A stretch of DNA of 7,548 nt from Thioalkalivibrio sp. (GTDB lineage Bacteria; Pseudomonadota; Gammaproteobacteria; Ectothiorhodospirales; Ectothiorhodospiraceae): assembly GCA_003553165.1 (NCBI GenBank), contig PUOZ01000103.1, forward strand, positions 1 to 7,548, given 5' to 3'. The notes below the pieces were generated by a model. The model did not search any database, was not told the DNA's origin, and saw only the letters and a program-made list of their open reading frames with translations. The translations under genes and the position numbers were made by a program. Of the stretch, positions 1-5,978 are shown in pieces. The number at the start of each line of letters is the position of its first letter. Position 1 is the stretch's first letter.

Positions 1-900
1 CTCGAACGTGCTCTGCACCAACAGCGTCACGAACGTCACTCCAGTGACGGTGAACAGAATGCAGAAATACCAGCGAGCCTCCGTATCGCGCAGATAATGC
101 GTCACCGAGCGATGCCGCCAGGCAAAGAAATGCAACGCAAAGTTAAGCCCGGCGACCAGCATGAAAGCCGCACAGATGAGTTCGATCAGGGCACTGTCGA
201 AGTGGCCAATGCTGGCGTCATAGGTAGAAAAGCCGCCGATGGCGACCGTCGTGAAGGAATGCGCGATGGCGTCGAAGACCTCCATCCCTGCTCCCCAGTA
301 GGCCAGTGCGCAGGCCACGGTCAGGCCGACATAAACGAACCAGAGGTTGCGCGCCGTCTCCGCGATGCGCGGAGCCAGCTTGGTATCCTTCATGGGCCCG
401 GGCATCTCGGCACGGAAGAGCTGCATGCCCCCGATCCCCAGCAGCGGGAGGATCGCCACGGCCAGGACAATGATGCCCATGCCCCCGAGCCACTGGAGTT
501 GCTGGCGGTACCAGAGCACGGCGCGCGGGAGATCGTCCAGCCCCACGATCACCGTTGCGCCAGTGGTGGTCAGTCCCGACATGGACTCGAACACCGCATC
601 GGTCACCGAGATGTGCAGCATCGGATCCAGGTACAGCGGCAGGGCACCAAAGATCCCCAGGACCAGCCAGAACATCACCACGACCACGAAGCCGTCGCGC
701 ACCTGGAGGTCTCCGCGCGACCGGAAGAACGCCGCCCAGATCAGGAGACCCATACCCATCAGGATGCCGAACGCCTGCAGGAACACCCAGCGGCTGGACT
801 CGTCGTAGATCCAGCCGATCAGCGCCGGCGGCAGCATGGTCAGGCTGAACAGGGTCACCAGGATGCCGAGCAGGCGCAGGGTGGTGGCTAACTGGAACAT
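1..900 (-). CDS. trkH: TrkH-family potassium uptake channel subunit (N-terminal 300 residues)
   Basis: Membrane subunit of the Trk potassium uptake system, which moves K+ across the inner membrane and is gated by cytoplasmic TrkA. The minus-strand frame starts at an ATG (MFQLATTLRLLG) and stays open for exactly 300 codons to the window edge, so the C-terminal third or so of a roughly 480-residue protein is missing. Hydrophobic helices are visible at about residues 8-28, 38-58, 70-90, 138-160, 185-205, 237-258 and 278-297. Two of the four pore-loop selectivity filters of the family are present: LTTTGAT around residues 110-116 and TVAIGGFS around 218-225, each with its filter glycine. The start is set by the hydrophobic N-terminus typical of TrkH and by a G-rich stretch just upstream. 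It lies 61 bp after the trkA stop on the same strand, so the two genes are probably co-transcribed. Family assignment is secure; the only defect is truncation by the window. Confidence 0.95.
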   Translation of the reverse strand, partial: MFQLATTLRLLGILVTLFSLTMLPPALIGWIYDESSRWVFLQAFGILMGMGLLIWAAFFRSRGDLQVRDGFVVVVMFWLVLGIFGALPLYLDPMLHISVTDAVFESMSGLTTTGATVIVGLDDLPRAVLWYRQQLQWLGGMGIIVLAVAILPLLGIGGMQLFRAEMPGPMKDTKLAPRIAETARNLWFVYVGLTVACALAYWGAGMEVFDAIAHSFTTVAIGGFSTYDASIGHFDSALIELICAAFMLVAGLNFALHFFAWRHRSVTHYLRDTEARWYFCILFTVTGVTFVTLLVQSTFE

Positions 901-961
901 CGCTGCCCTGCCCCCCGGGTTGTGCTGGCGGCGGACCTGCCGTTATCGCTTCGTTCAGGCA

Positions 962-2341
962 TCAGAAGAACAGCGGGCTCGGCTGGAACAGGCGCTGCAC
1001 AGAAGCCACCTGCCTGCGATCGGTCAGAAACAGGATGGCGTGATCCCCCGCATGAATGATCGTGTCGTGGTGCGGAATGATGACCTCGTCCTCCCGCACC
1101 AGAGCGCCGATGCTGGTACCTTCTGGCAGCATCAGTTCGTCGATACGCCGGTCGACCACCTGCGAGGTACGCGAATCTCCGTGCACGATGGTCTCGATGG
1201 CCTCGGCAGCTCCCCGGCGCAGGGTGTGCACGGTCGCCGTGCCACCTTCGCGCACGCGGGCCAGCAGTGCGCCCACGGTGGCCAGTTGTGGTGAAATCGC
1301 GATGTCGATGGTGCCGCTCTGGACCAGGTCCACGTAGCTGGGCCGGTTGATCAGGCAGATGACCTTGCGCACCCCACGGCGCTTGGCCAGCATGCCGGCG
1401 AAGATGTTGGATTGATCGTCGTTCGTCACCGCACAGAGGACGTCCGCGCGGCCCACGTCGATCTCCTGGAGAAAGCGGTCATCCGAGCCGTCCCCCTCCA
1501 GGACGAGCACCTCCGTGGGCAACTGACTGGCGAGAAGCCGGGCGCGTGCCGGGTCGCGCTCGATGATCTTGACCCGGTAGCGGTCGGCGAGGATTTCGGC
1601 GAGGCGCCGACCGATATTGCCGCCCCCGGCGATGACCACCCGATGATAGGACCGTTCCAGGTGTCGCAGTTCGGCGGTCACTGCGCGGATGTTCTTCTTC
1701 GCGGACACGAAGAAGACCTCGTCATCCACTTCGATGACCGTGTCCCCGTCCGGGACCACCGGGCGGTCCTTGCGAAAGATGGCGGCGACGCGCGTCTGCA
1801 CGCCGGGGCGGACCCTGCGCAGGTTCCGCAACTCCCGACCGACGAGGGGACCACCGTGATAGGCGCGCACGCCCACCAGGGAGACTTTTCCTCCGGCGAA
1901 ATCCAGCACCTGAAGCGCACCCGGATGTTCGATCAGGCGCTGCACCTGGCTGGTGACGATCTCCTCTGGCGAGATCAGCATGTCCACGGGAACGGCATCG
2001 CGCCCGAACAGGCGCGGGTGCTCGTGATAGTCCCGTGCGCGCGCACGCGCGATCCGGGTTTCCACGTTGAACAGGGTCGTGGCAACCTGACAGGCCATCA
2101 TGTTGACCTCGTCCGAGTCGGTCACGGCGATCAGCATGGCCGCATCGCGGGCGCCCGCCGCCTCCAGCACCGGCGGATGCGCGCCGAAGCCGACCAGGAC
2201 ATTCACCCCCAGTTCCGCCTTCAGGGCCTGCAGGCGCTGCCGGTTGCGGTCGACCACGGTGATGTCGTGGCCATCGGCGCTGAGGGCCTCGGCCAGCGAA
2301 TAACCGACCTGTCCGGCGCCCAGAATGATGATCTTCTTCAT
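962..2341 (-). CDS. trkA: Trk system potassium uptake regulatory subunit TrkA
   Basis: Cytoplasmic NAD(H)-binding regulator of the TrkH/TrkG potassium channel. The protein is 459 residues, against 458 in E. coli, and has the duplicated RCK architecture. The first Rossmann unit carries GAGQVG at residues 8-13 and the nucleotide-binding acidic residue D31. A first TrkA-C domain spans about 145-225. The second Rossmann unit carries GGGNIG at 239-244 and E261, and a second TrkA-C domain spans about 375-455. The C-terminus (LFQPSPLFF) closely matches E. coli TrkA. The frame is open 40 codons further upstream, but that stretch is Arg/Gly-rich and unlike the family. The start is therefore placed at the ATG of MKKIIILGAG, the normal TrkA N-terminus, with a weak AGGG upstream. 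trkH follows in the same direction, and the NodI-like gene diverges on the other side. The gene looks intact and functional. Confidence 0.97.
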   Translation of the reverse strand: MKKIIILGAGQVGYSLAEALSADGHDITVVDRNRQRLQALKAELGVNVLVGFGAHPPVLEAAGARDAAMLIAVTDSDEVNMMACQVATTLFNVETRIARARARDYHEHPRLFGRDAVPVDMLISPEEIVTSQVQRLIEHPGALQVLDFAGGKVSLVGVRAYHGGPLVGRELRNLRRVRPGVQTRVAAIFRKDRPVVPDGDTVIEVDDEVFFVSAKKNIRAVTAELRHLERSYHRVVIAGGGNIGRRLAEILADRYRVKIIERDPARARLLASQLPTEVLVLEGDGSDDRFLQEIDVGRADVLCAVTNDDQSNIFAGMLAKRRGVRKVICLINRPSYVDLVQSGTIDIAISPQLATVGALLARVREGGTATVHTLRRGAAEAIETIVHGDSRTSQVVDRRIDELMLPEGTSIGALVREDEVIIPHHDTIIHAGDHAILFLTDRRQVASVQRLFQPSPLFF

Positions 2342-2505
2342 GAAAGCCCTGTGCCCGGATCCATGCCGTCTCCACCGCTCCACGCGCCCTGCGGGTAATG
2401 ATGCCGGGCGGCCGGTCCCGTATGCTACTGCCTGCCCAGGCCCGCGACCACTACCGTGCAATGAGGAACGATCTGGCCGATGCCCCAGACTTCCCGGACC
2501 CTACA
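2342..2505. other. Divergent intergenic region between trkA and the exporter operon
   Basis: Promoters for trkA (leftward) and for the ABC exporter (rightward) should lie here, but no convincing -35/-10 pair was found on either strand. TACAAT at 2502-2507 resembles a -10 hexamer but has no recognisable -35 and overlaps a candidate ATG. TATGCT at 2420-2425 (AGCATA on the other strand) is an equally weak candidate. Part of this stretch is coding if the ATPase gene starts at an earlier in-frame ATG (2398 or 2461). No repeats or strong hairpins were seen. Confidence 0.35.
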
Positions 2506-3477
2506 ATGAATATGCATGCAGAACCCGTCCCTTCCGCGCAGGACACAGGCGTGTCCAGGAGCGCCGGAACCGCACCGGCTATCGCCATGACCGGCTTGCG
2601 CAAGATCTACAGCGGGGTTCCGGTGGTGGACGGTATCGACCTGTCCATCCCGCCTGGGGAGTTCTTCGGGCTGCTCGGCCCCAATGGCGCCGGCAAGACG
2701 ACCACGCTGCGCATGCTTCTGGGCCTGACCCCGATCGATGCCGGGTCAGTGCGGGTACTTGGCATGTCGATCCCCGAACACGAGCGGGAGATCCGGGCGC
2801 GCCTGGGCGTGGTGCCTCAGTTCGACACCCTGGATCCGGACTTCTCGGTCGAGGAGAACCTGCTCACCTATGCGTCCTATTTCGGGCAGTCTGGTCCGGC
2901 GCTGAAACAGCGTATCGATGACCTCCTGGACCTCGCGAACCTGGAGGCCCGGCGCCACGCCCGCATCAACACCCTGTCAGGAGGCATGAAGCGGCGCCTG
3001 ACCCTCGCGCGCGCCCTGATCAACCGGCCGGAGGTGGTGATCCTGGACGAACCCACGACGGGCCTGGATCCACAGGCTCGGCATCATCTCTGGCGGCAGT
3101 TGCGGCGACTGCGCGAGCGCGGCGTGACCCTGGTGCTGACCACCCATTACATGGAGGAGGCCGAAGAGCTCTGCGACCGGATCGCGATCATCGACGCCGG
3201 CCGCATCATCGCCTGTGACTCGCCGCAGGCGCTGATCGCGGCCCATGTGGAACCCTGGGTCATCAGCCTGAATGCCGTCTCGGCGCGCCGGTTCATCGCC
3301 GACCCGTCCATGCTCCCGGCGCGCATGCTGGAAATCGCGGATACCTGGCTGATCTACACGGCGGATCCCGCCGCGGTGCGCGCGGAGCTGGAGTCGGCCG
3401 GGCTCCCGCATTCCACCCGCGCCGCCAACCTGGAAGACGTGTTCCTGAAATTGACCGGCCACGACCTGCGGGAATGA
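2506..3477 (+). CDS. NodI-like ABC-2 exporter ATP-binding protein
   Basis: ATPase subunit that should drive the NodJ-like permease encoded next. Numbered from the ATG at 2506 (323 residues), all ABC motifs are present: Walker A GPNGAGKT at 58-65, Q-loop Q105 within GVVPQFDTLDPDF, signature LSGGM at 157-161, Walker B VVILDE at 177-182 with the catalytic Glu, D-loop GLDP, and switch His214 in TTHYMEEAE. The phrase VVPQFDTLDPDFSVEENLL is characteristic of the NodI/DrrA-type branch. A C-terminal domain of about 85 residues ends in an NLEDVFLKLTG motif common to these exporters. In-frame ATGs at 2398, 2461, 2506, 2512 and 2587 all lack a good ribosome binding site; 2506 was chosen because it leaves a modest N-terminal extension before the conserved core begins near residue 29. 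The gene ends 6 bp before the permease. In rhizobia NodI helps export lipochitin oligosaccharides; no nod genes are visible here, so the substrate is unknown. Confidence 0.88.
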   Translation: MNMHAEPVPSAQDTGVSRSAGTAPAIAMTGLRKIYSGVPVVDGIDLSIPPGEFFGLLGPNGAGKTTTLRMLLGLTPIDAGSVRVLGMSIPEHEREIRARLGVVPQFDTLDPDFSVEENLLTYASYFGQSGPALKQRIDDLLDLANLEARRHARINTLSGGMKRRLTLARALINRPEVVILDEPTTGLDPQARHHLWRQLRRLRERGVTLVLTTHYMEEAEELCDRIAIIDAGRIIACDSPQALIAAHVEPWVISLNAVSARRFIADPSMLPARMLEIADTWLIYTADPAAVRAELESAGLPHSTRAANLEDVFLKLTGHDLRE

Positions 3478-3483
3478 AATGAG

Positions 3484-4272
3484 ATGAGCCGCGTGCGTCA
3501 CCCGCTGTTTCCCCGCCCCAGCCTGCGTTTCATACCGGTCTGGCGTCGCAACCTGCGCGTCTGGCGCAAGCTGATGCTGCCGTCTCTGCTCGGCAACTTC
3601 GGCGAACCGGTGCTGTATCTCCTGGCTTTCGGCTACGGCTTCGGGCGGTTGGTCGGCGAACTGGACGGCATGAGCTACATGGTCTTCATCGCCTCCGGGA
3701 TCATCTGCTCCAGCGCCATGTTCACCGCCAGCTTCGAGGGCATGTACTCGGCCTATACGCGCATGGCGGAACAGAACACCTGGCTGGCGATGCTCGGGAC
3801 GCCATTGACGCTGGATGACATCGTGTTTGCGGAAGCCGTCTGGGCGGCCACCAAGGGACTGGTCAGCGCCGCGGCGATCCTGGTCGTGGCCAGTGTGCTG
3901 GGGCTGGTCGCCGACGCCCGCGCCCTGCTCGCGCTGCCGGTGGTGTTCCTGGCGGCCTTCACCTTCGGGTCGCTGGCGCTCGTCGTCACCTCGGTTGCCC
4001 GCAGCTACGATTTCTTTCTGTACTATTTCACCTTGGCAGTCACGCCGATGTTATTGCTATCCGGTGTCTTTTTCCCGCTGCAGGAGATGCCCGACTGGAT
4101 CCAGTGGCTGGCCCTGTCCCTGCCCCTGGCACACGTGGTGGAGATCGTGCGCCCGCTGATGACCGGGACCTGGCCGACCCAGGTCGCGCTGCATCTGGCC
4201 GTGATCTTCATCTATGGGGCCGTCGCTCTGGTGGCGGCCACCACGTTGATCCATCGGCGGCTGATTCGGTGA
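3484..4272 (+). CDS. NodJ-like ABC-2 exporter permease
   Basis: Inner-membrane permease of the two-gene exporter. It has 262 residues, the usual size for NodJ-family proteins. A basic amphipathic N-terminus (RRNLRVWRKL, residues 21-30) leads into the conserved stretch LLGNFGEPVLYLLAFGYGFG. About six transmembrane helices follow, near residues 40-57, 64-82, 122-143, 148-170, 181-199 and 236-256. The loop FFPLQEMPDWIQWL (196-209), followed by LPLAHVVEIVRPL, is typical of ABC-2 type permeases. The start is 6 bp after the ATPase stop, consistent with one transcript and coupled translation, although no strong Shine-Dalgarno sequence is seen. The pair forms a complete half-transporter set: a separate ATPase and permease that would each dimerise. 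Family assignment is good. The transported molecule, possibly a lipid-linked or hydrophobic compound, cannot be deduced. Confidence 0.88.
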   Translation: MSRVRHPLFPRPSLRFIPVWRRNLRVWRKLMLPSLLGNFGEPVLYLLAFGYGFGRLVGELDGMSYMVFIASGIICSSAMFTASFEGMYSAYTRMAEQNTWLAMLGTPLTLDDIVFAEAVWAATKGLVSAAAILVVASVLGLVADARALLALPVVFLAAFTFGSLALVVTSVARSYDFFLYYFTLAVTPMLLLSGVFFPLQEMPDWIQWLALSLPLAHVVEIVRPLMTGTWPTQVALHLAVIFIYGAVALVAATTLIHRRLIR

Positions 4273-4285
4273 GTTGGCTACAAAT

Positions 4286-4315
4286 GTCGGGTTACGCTGC
4301 GCTAACCCGACCTAC
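4286..4315 (-). repeat. REP-like palindrome, copy 1 (minus orientation)
   Basis: Arms GTCGGGTTA (4286-4294) and TAACCCGAC (4303-4311) form a perfect 9-bp stem around an 8-nt loop. CTAC follows at 4312-4315, so on the minus strand the element reads GTAG then stem-loop. A GTAG or GGAG tetranucleotide 5' of an imperfect palindrome is the hallmark of REP sequences mobilised by RAYT (TnpA-REP) proteins. It begins 13 bp after the permease stop and could also act as a 3' stabiliser or transcription end for the exporter mRNA. Confidence 0.8.
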
Positions 4316-4408
4316 GGGGCGGGATGGGTGACGGGTTACGGAGAGCGTAGCTCGGGTTAGCGCAGTGTAACCCGACGGGTGCCGAGTAGCGGGTACGGGG
4401 CGGGATGG
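4313..4408 (+). repeat. 15-bp direct repeats flanking REP copy 2
   Basis: TACGGGGCGGGATGG occurs identically at 4313-4327 and 4394-4408, 81 bp apart. The sequence after each copy is also related (GTGACGGG and ACGCCGGG). The direct repeats bracket REP copy 2, so the block looks like a locally duplicated or composite repeat unit rather than two chance palindromes. Confidence 0.7.
4347..4376 (+). repeat. REP-like palindrome, copy 2 (plus orientation)
   Basis: GTAG at 4347-4350 is followed by arms TCGGGTTA (4352-4359) and TAACCCGA (4368-4375) with an 8-nt loop. Aligned to the reverse complement of copy 1, the two 30-bp units agree at 28 positions. The two GTAG heads face each other across 31 bp, which is the layout of a paired REP (BIME-type) unit. 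A small GAGC-GTA-GCTC hairpin (4343-4353) overlaps its head. Confidence 0.8.
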
Positions 4409-4424
4409 ACGCCGGGCAACCACC

Positions 4425-4451
4425 TTGCATCGGGGCGATCGCAGATATACT
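4425..4451 (+). promoter_or_regulatory. Probable lexA-imuA-imuB promoter
   Basis: TATACT at 4446-4451 matches the -10 consensus at five of six positions, with TTGCAT at 4425-4430 as a weak -35 (three of six) 15 bp upstream. An alternative -10 (TACTGT, 4448-4453) would give 17-bp spacing but a poorer hexamer. Either choice overlaps the LexA operator, so bound LexA would block RNA polymerase. The AT-rich island (about 4443-4470) stands out sharply from the GC-rich surroundings. Confidence 0.6.
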
Positions 4452-4465
4452 GTATATATAAACAG
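4450..4465 (+). promoter_or_regulatory. LexA operator (SOS box)
   Basis: CTGT (4450-4453), eight A/T bases (4454-4461) and ACAG (4462-4465) form a perfect CTGT-N8-ACAG palindrome of the E. coli type, with flanking bases TA and AA. It ends 25 bp before the lexA start codon and overlaps the predicted -10. This supports autorepression of the operon and its induction by DNA damage. No second CTGT-N8-ACAG box was noticed elsewhere in the window. Confidence 0.93.
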
Positions 4466-4490
4466 AATATCCGCCAAGGTGGCTCCAACA

Positions 4491-5099
4491 ATGAAACTCA
4501 CCGCGCGTCAGCAGGAAATCCTCGCCTTCATTCGCGGGCAGATCGAGGAACAGGGATCCGCTCCGACCCGGGAGGAGATCTGCCGGGCCTTCGGTTTCCG
4601 CTCGCCCTACGCGGCCGAGTGCCATCTGCACGCCCTGGCGCGCAAAGGCGCGATCGATCTGATCAGCGGCAGCGCGCGCGGAATCCGTCTGCCTCCCGGC
4701 ACCGGGCCATCAGAGGGGGTTCCCCTGGTCGGCCGGGTCGCCGCCGGGGCACCGATCCTCGCCACCGAGCACGTCGAAGAGCACTACCGGATCGACCCGC
4801 GGCTGTTCCATCCGCGCCCGGATTACCTGCTGCGGGTCCGGGGCGACAGCATGCGCGATGCCGGCATCCTCGACGGCGATCTGCTCGCGGTGCGGCAGAG
4901 TCCGGAGGCCCGCAACGGCCAGATCGTGGTTGCCCGCATCGAGGACGAGGTCACGGTGAAATACTTCCAGCGCAACGGGGACCGCGTGCACCTGCTGCCC
5001 GCCAACCCCGACTACGCCCCGATCGAGGTCGACCCGGGCCGCCGGGAACTCGTCATCGAGGGAATCGGCGTCGGCGTGGTACGGGCGCTGGAAGACTAG
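4491..5099 (+). CDS. lexA: SOS repressor LexA
   Basis: Repressor of the SOS response and self-cleaving serine peptidase (202 residues, E. coli 202). The N-terminal winged helix-turn-helix spans about 1-68. After a linker, the peptidase domain has the cleavage site AAG (Ala85-Gly86 in GRVAAGAP), catalytic Ser120 (RGDSM) and Lys157 (VTVKYF), equivalent to E. coli Ala84-Gly85, Ser119 and Lys156. The start has AAGGTGG 8 bp upstream (4476-4482); the frame is open further upstream, but that part would cover the operator. In the recognition helix, SPYAAECH replaces E. coli SPNAAEEH, changing two residues involved in operator contact, yet a canonical operator lies in its own promoter. Position ahead of imuA-imuB marks it as the cassette-linked LexA; a second LexA elsewhere in the genome is possible. 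Function as a cleavable repressor is well supported. Confidence 0.96.
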   Translation: MKLTARQQEILAFIRGQIEEQGSAPTREEICRAFGFRSPYAAECHLHALARKGAIDLISGSARGIRLPPGTGPSEGVPLVGRVAAGAPILATEHVEEHYRIDPRLFHPRPDYLLRVRGDSMRDAGILDGDLLAVRQSPEARNGQIVVARIEDEVTVKYFQRNGDRVHLLPANPDYAPIEVDPGRRELVIEGIGVGVVRALED

Positions 5100-5232
5100 C
5101 GACGACGGACGGGATGACATGCGGATCTTCTCATCGCCGAAGGCAAGACCCTCCTGCCGCCTCCGTCCCTCCTCCGGCTCGTTCACGCCGAATGCATGGA
5201 TGCGGTTCTGCGGCAAGCCCGGGGCCTGAATC

Positions 5233-5874
5233 ATGCCGGGGCTGGAGGAACTGCTCACCCATCCCGGGATCTGGCGCGGACGGGAAACCGGATCGCCAAC
5301 GGTCCCTGCCCGGCCCAGCGGCCTTGCACAACTGGACCGGGCCCTGCAGGGCGGCTGGCCGCGGGGACAGCTGACCGAACTGATCGGCGGCCCGTTCGGA
5401 AGCGGGGAGACCCGTATATTGCTGCCCATGCTGGCCGCATGCACGCGGGAGAGGCGTCGGGTGGTGCTGGTCGCCCCGCCGGCCACGCCATGGATTCCCG
5501 GCTGGCGACAACTGGGCGTGGACCCGGAACGCGTGCTGCTGATCCGGACGACAACCGAGGAAGACGCCCTCTGGAGCTGCGAACAGATCCTGTGCCAACC
5601 CGGCACTGGCGCCCTGCTCGCCTGGTTGCGCGGCACCGCAGGCGCCCCGCTGCGGCGCCTGCGTCTGGCGGCCAGCGCCGGCGATGCCTGCGCCTTGCTC
5701 TATCGTCCGCCAGCGGCGGCGCAACAGCCCTCCCCGGCCCACCTGCGCATCCGCTGGCAAGGTGCCGGAGACCACCTGCGCCTGGAAGTCATCAAGCAGG
5801 CCGGGGGATGGCTGCCGCGAAACCAGCCCGTGATGATTCCCCGGAACCTGCCGAACCACCGGTGCGACCCATGA
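5233..5874 (+). CDS. imuA: ImuA, translesion synthesis accessory protein (RecA/SulA-like)
   Basis: Accessory factor of the ImuA-ImuB-DnaE2 mutasome, distantly related to RecA and often annotated as SulA-like. The protein has 213 residues. The N-terminus (LEELLTHPGIWRGRE, then GLAQLDRALQGGWPRGQLTEL at 30-50) is the family signature. A P-loop remnant follows as GPFGSGET at 53-60, with Glu59 where a true Walker A has Lys, so ATP hydrolysis is doubtful; loss of this Lys is, as far as I recall, common in the family. A beta strand (RRVVLVAPP, 75-83) and the WRQLGVDPERVLLIR segment (91-105) continue the RecA-like core. The ATG at 5233 is the first possible start, since a stop lies two codons upstream; no good ribosome binding site is seen. 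The 133-bp gap after lexA holds no other recognisable gene. The stop overlaps an in-frame ATG for imuB (ATGA). Confidence 0.9.
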   Translation: MPGLEELLTHPGIWRGRETGSPTVPARPSGLAQLDRALQGGWPRGQLTELIGGPFGSGETRILLPMLAACTRERRRVVLVAPPATPWIPGWRQLGVDPERVLLIRTTTEEDALWSCEQILCQPGTGALLAWLRGTAGAPLRRLRLAASAGDACALLYRPPAAAQQPSPAHLRIRWQGAGDHLRLEVIKQAGGWLPRNQPVMIPRNLPNHRCDP

Positions 5875-5886
5875 CCAGGGGCGAAA

Positions 5887-5909
5887 GCGGCGGCAAGCCG
5901 CCGCACTCC
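5887..5909 (-). repeat. REP-like hairpin of a second type between imuA and imuB
   Basis: GCGGCGGC (5887-5894), AA, GCCGCCGC (5897-5904) is a perfect 8-bp inverted repeat. It is followed by A and CTCC (5906-5909), which reads GGAG on the minus strand ahead of the stem. GGAG is the alternative REP head tetranucleotide. The stem sequence is unrelated to the GTAG copies at 4286-4376. It begins 12 bp after the imuA stop. If imuB starts at the overlapping ATG, the element would be translated. Confidence 0.65.
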
Positions 5910-5926
5910 AGATCCCGCCCGTCTTC

Positions 5927-5943
5927 CGGCGGCTGCCCCGCCG
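5927..5943 (+). repeat. GC-rich hairpin upstream of imuB
   Basis: CGGCGG (5927-5932) and CCGCCG (5938-5943) pair perfectly around a 5-nt loop. It lies 22 bp before the AAGGAG ribosome binding site of imuB. No U-run follows, so it is not a classical terminator. It could influence mRNA stability or translation of imuB. Confidence 0.45.
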
Positions 5944-5965
5944 CCCCTGGACAGACTCACGGTGG

Positions 5966-5978
5966 AAGGAGAATCGTG
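5966..5978 (+). promoter_or_regulatory. Ribosome binding site and GTG start deciding imuB
   Basis: AAGGAG at 5966-5971 is the strongest Shine-Dalgarno sequence in the operon and lies 4 nt before an in-frame GTG (5976-5978). The competing ATG at 5871, which overlaps the imuA stop, has only a weak GGTG upstream and would translate two hairpins. Confidence 0.6.

Noticed and set aside
97..891. Long plus-strand open frame of 264 codons opposite trkH
   Set aside because: His/Gln/Arg-rich translation with no domain; it is the antisense shadow of trkH in GC-rich DNA, and the minus strand encodes a convincing membrane channel with filter motifs.
2035..2051. Alternating GTGCGCGCGCAC tract, possible Z-DNA or palindromic site
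   Set aside because: It lies inside trkA and encodes the Ala-Arg repeats around residues 98-103 in GC-rich codons; nothing beyond composition supports a function.
1412..2398. 328-codon plus-strand frame opposite trkA
   Set aside because: Antisense shadow of trkA; composition is low-complexity Asp/His/Gln-rich and no recognisable motif is present.
2342..2461. Extension of trkA by 40 codons to an upstream ATG
   Set aside because: The added residues are Arg/Gly-rich and not part of TrkA; MKKIIILGAG is the standard N-terminus and gives the family length.
4286..4311. Rho-independent terminator after the permease gene
   Set aside because: The stem is adequate but no T-run follows on either strand, and the GTAG head with a second inverted copy fits a REP-like element better.
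4425..4490. Upstream ATG at 4425-4490 in frame with lexA
   Set aside because: The frame has no start with a ribosome binding site there, and translation would run through the LexA operator and predicted -10; the ATG at 4491 has AAGGTGG at good spacing and matches the LexA N-terminus.
5100..5232. Possible small gene or second LexA box in the lexA-imuA gap
   Set aside because: No CTGT-N8-ACAG site, no ribosome binding site with a sensible short frame, and no strong hairpin were seen; it appears to be plain spacer.
4379..5374. 331-codon plus-strand frame overlapping lexA and imuA
   Set aside because: Out of frame with the clear LexA and ImuA proteins; Arg/Gly-rich shadow without motifs.
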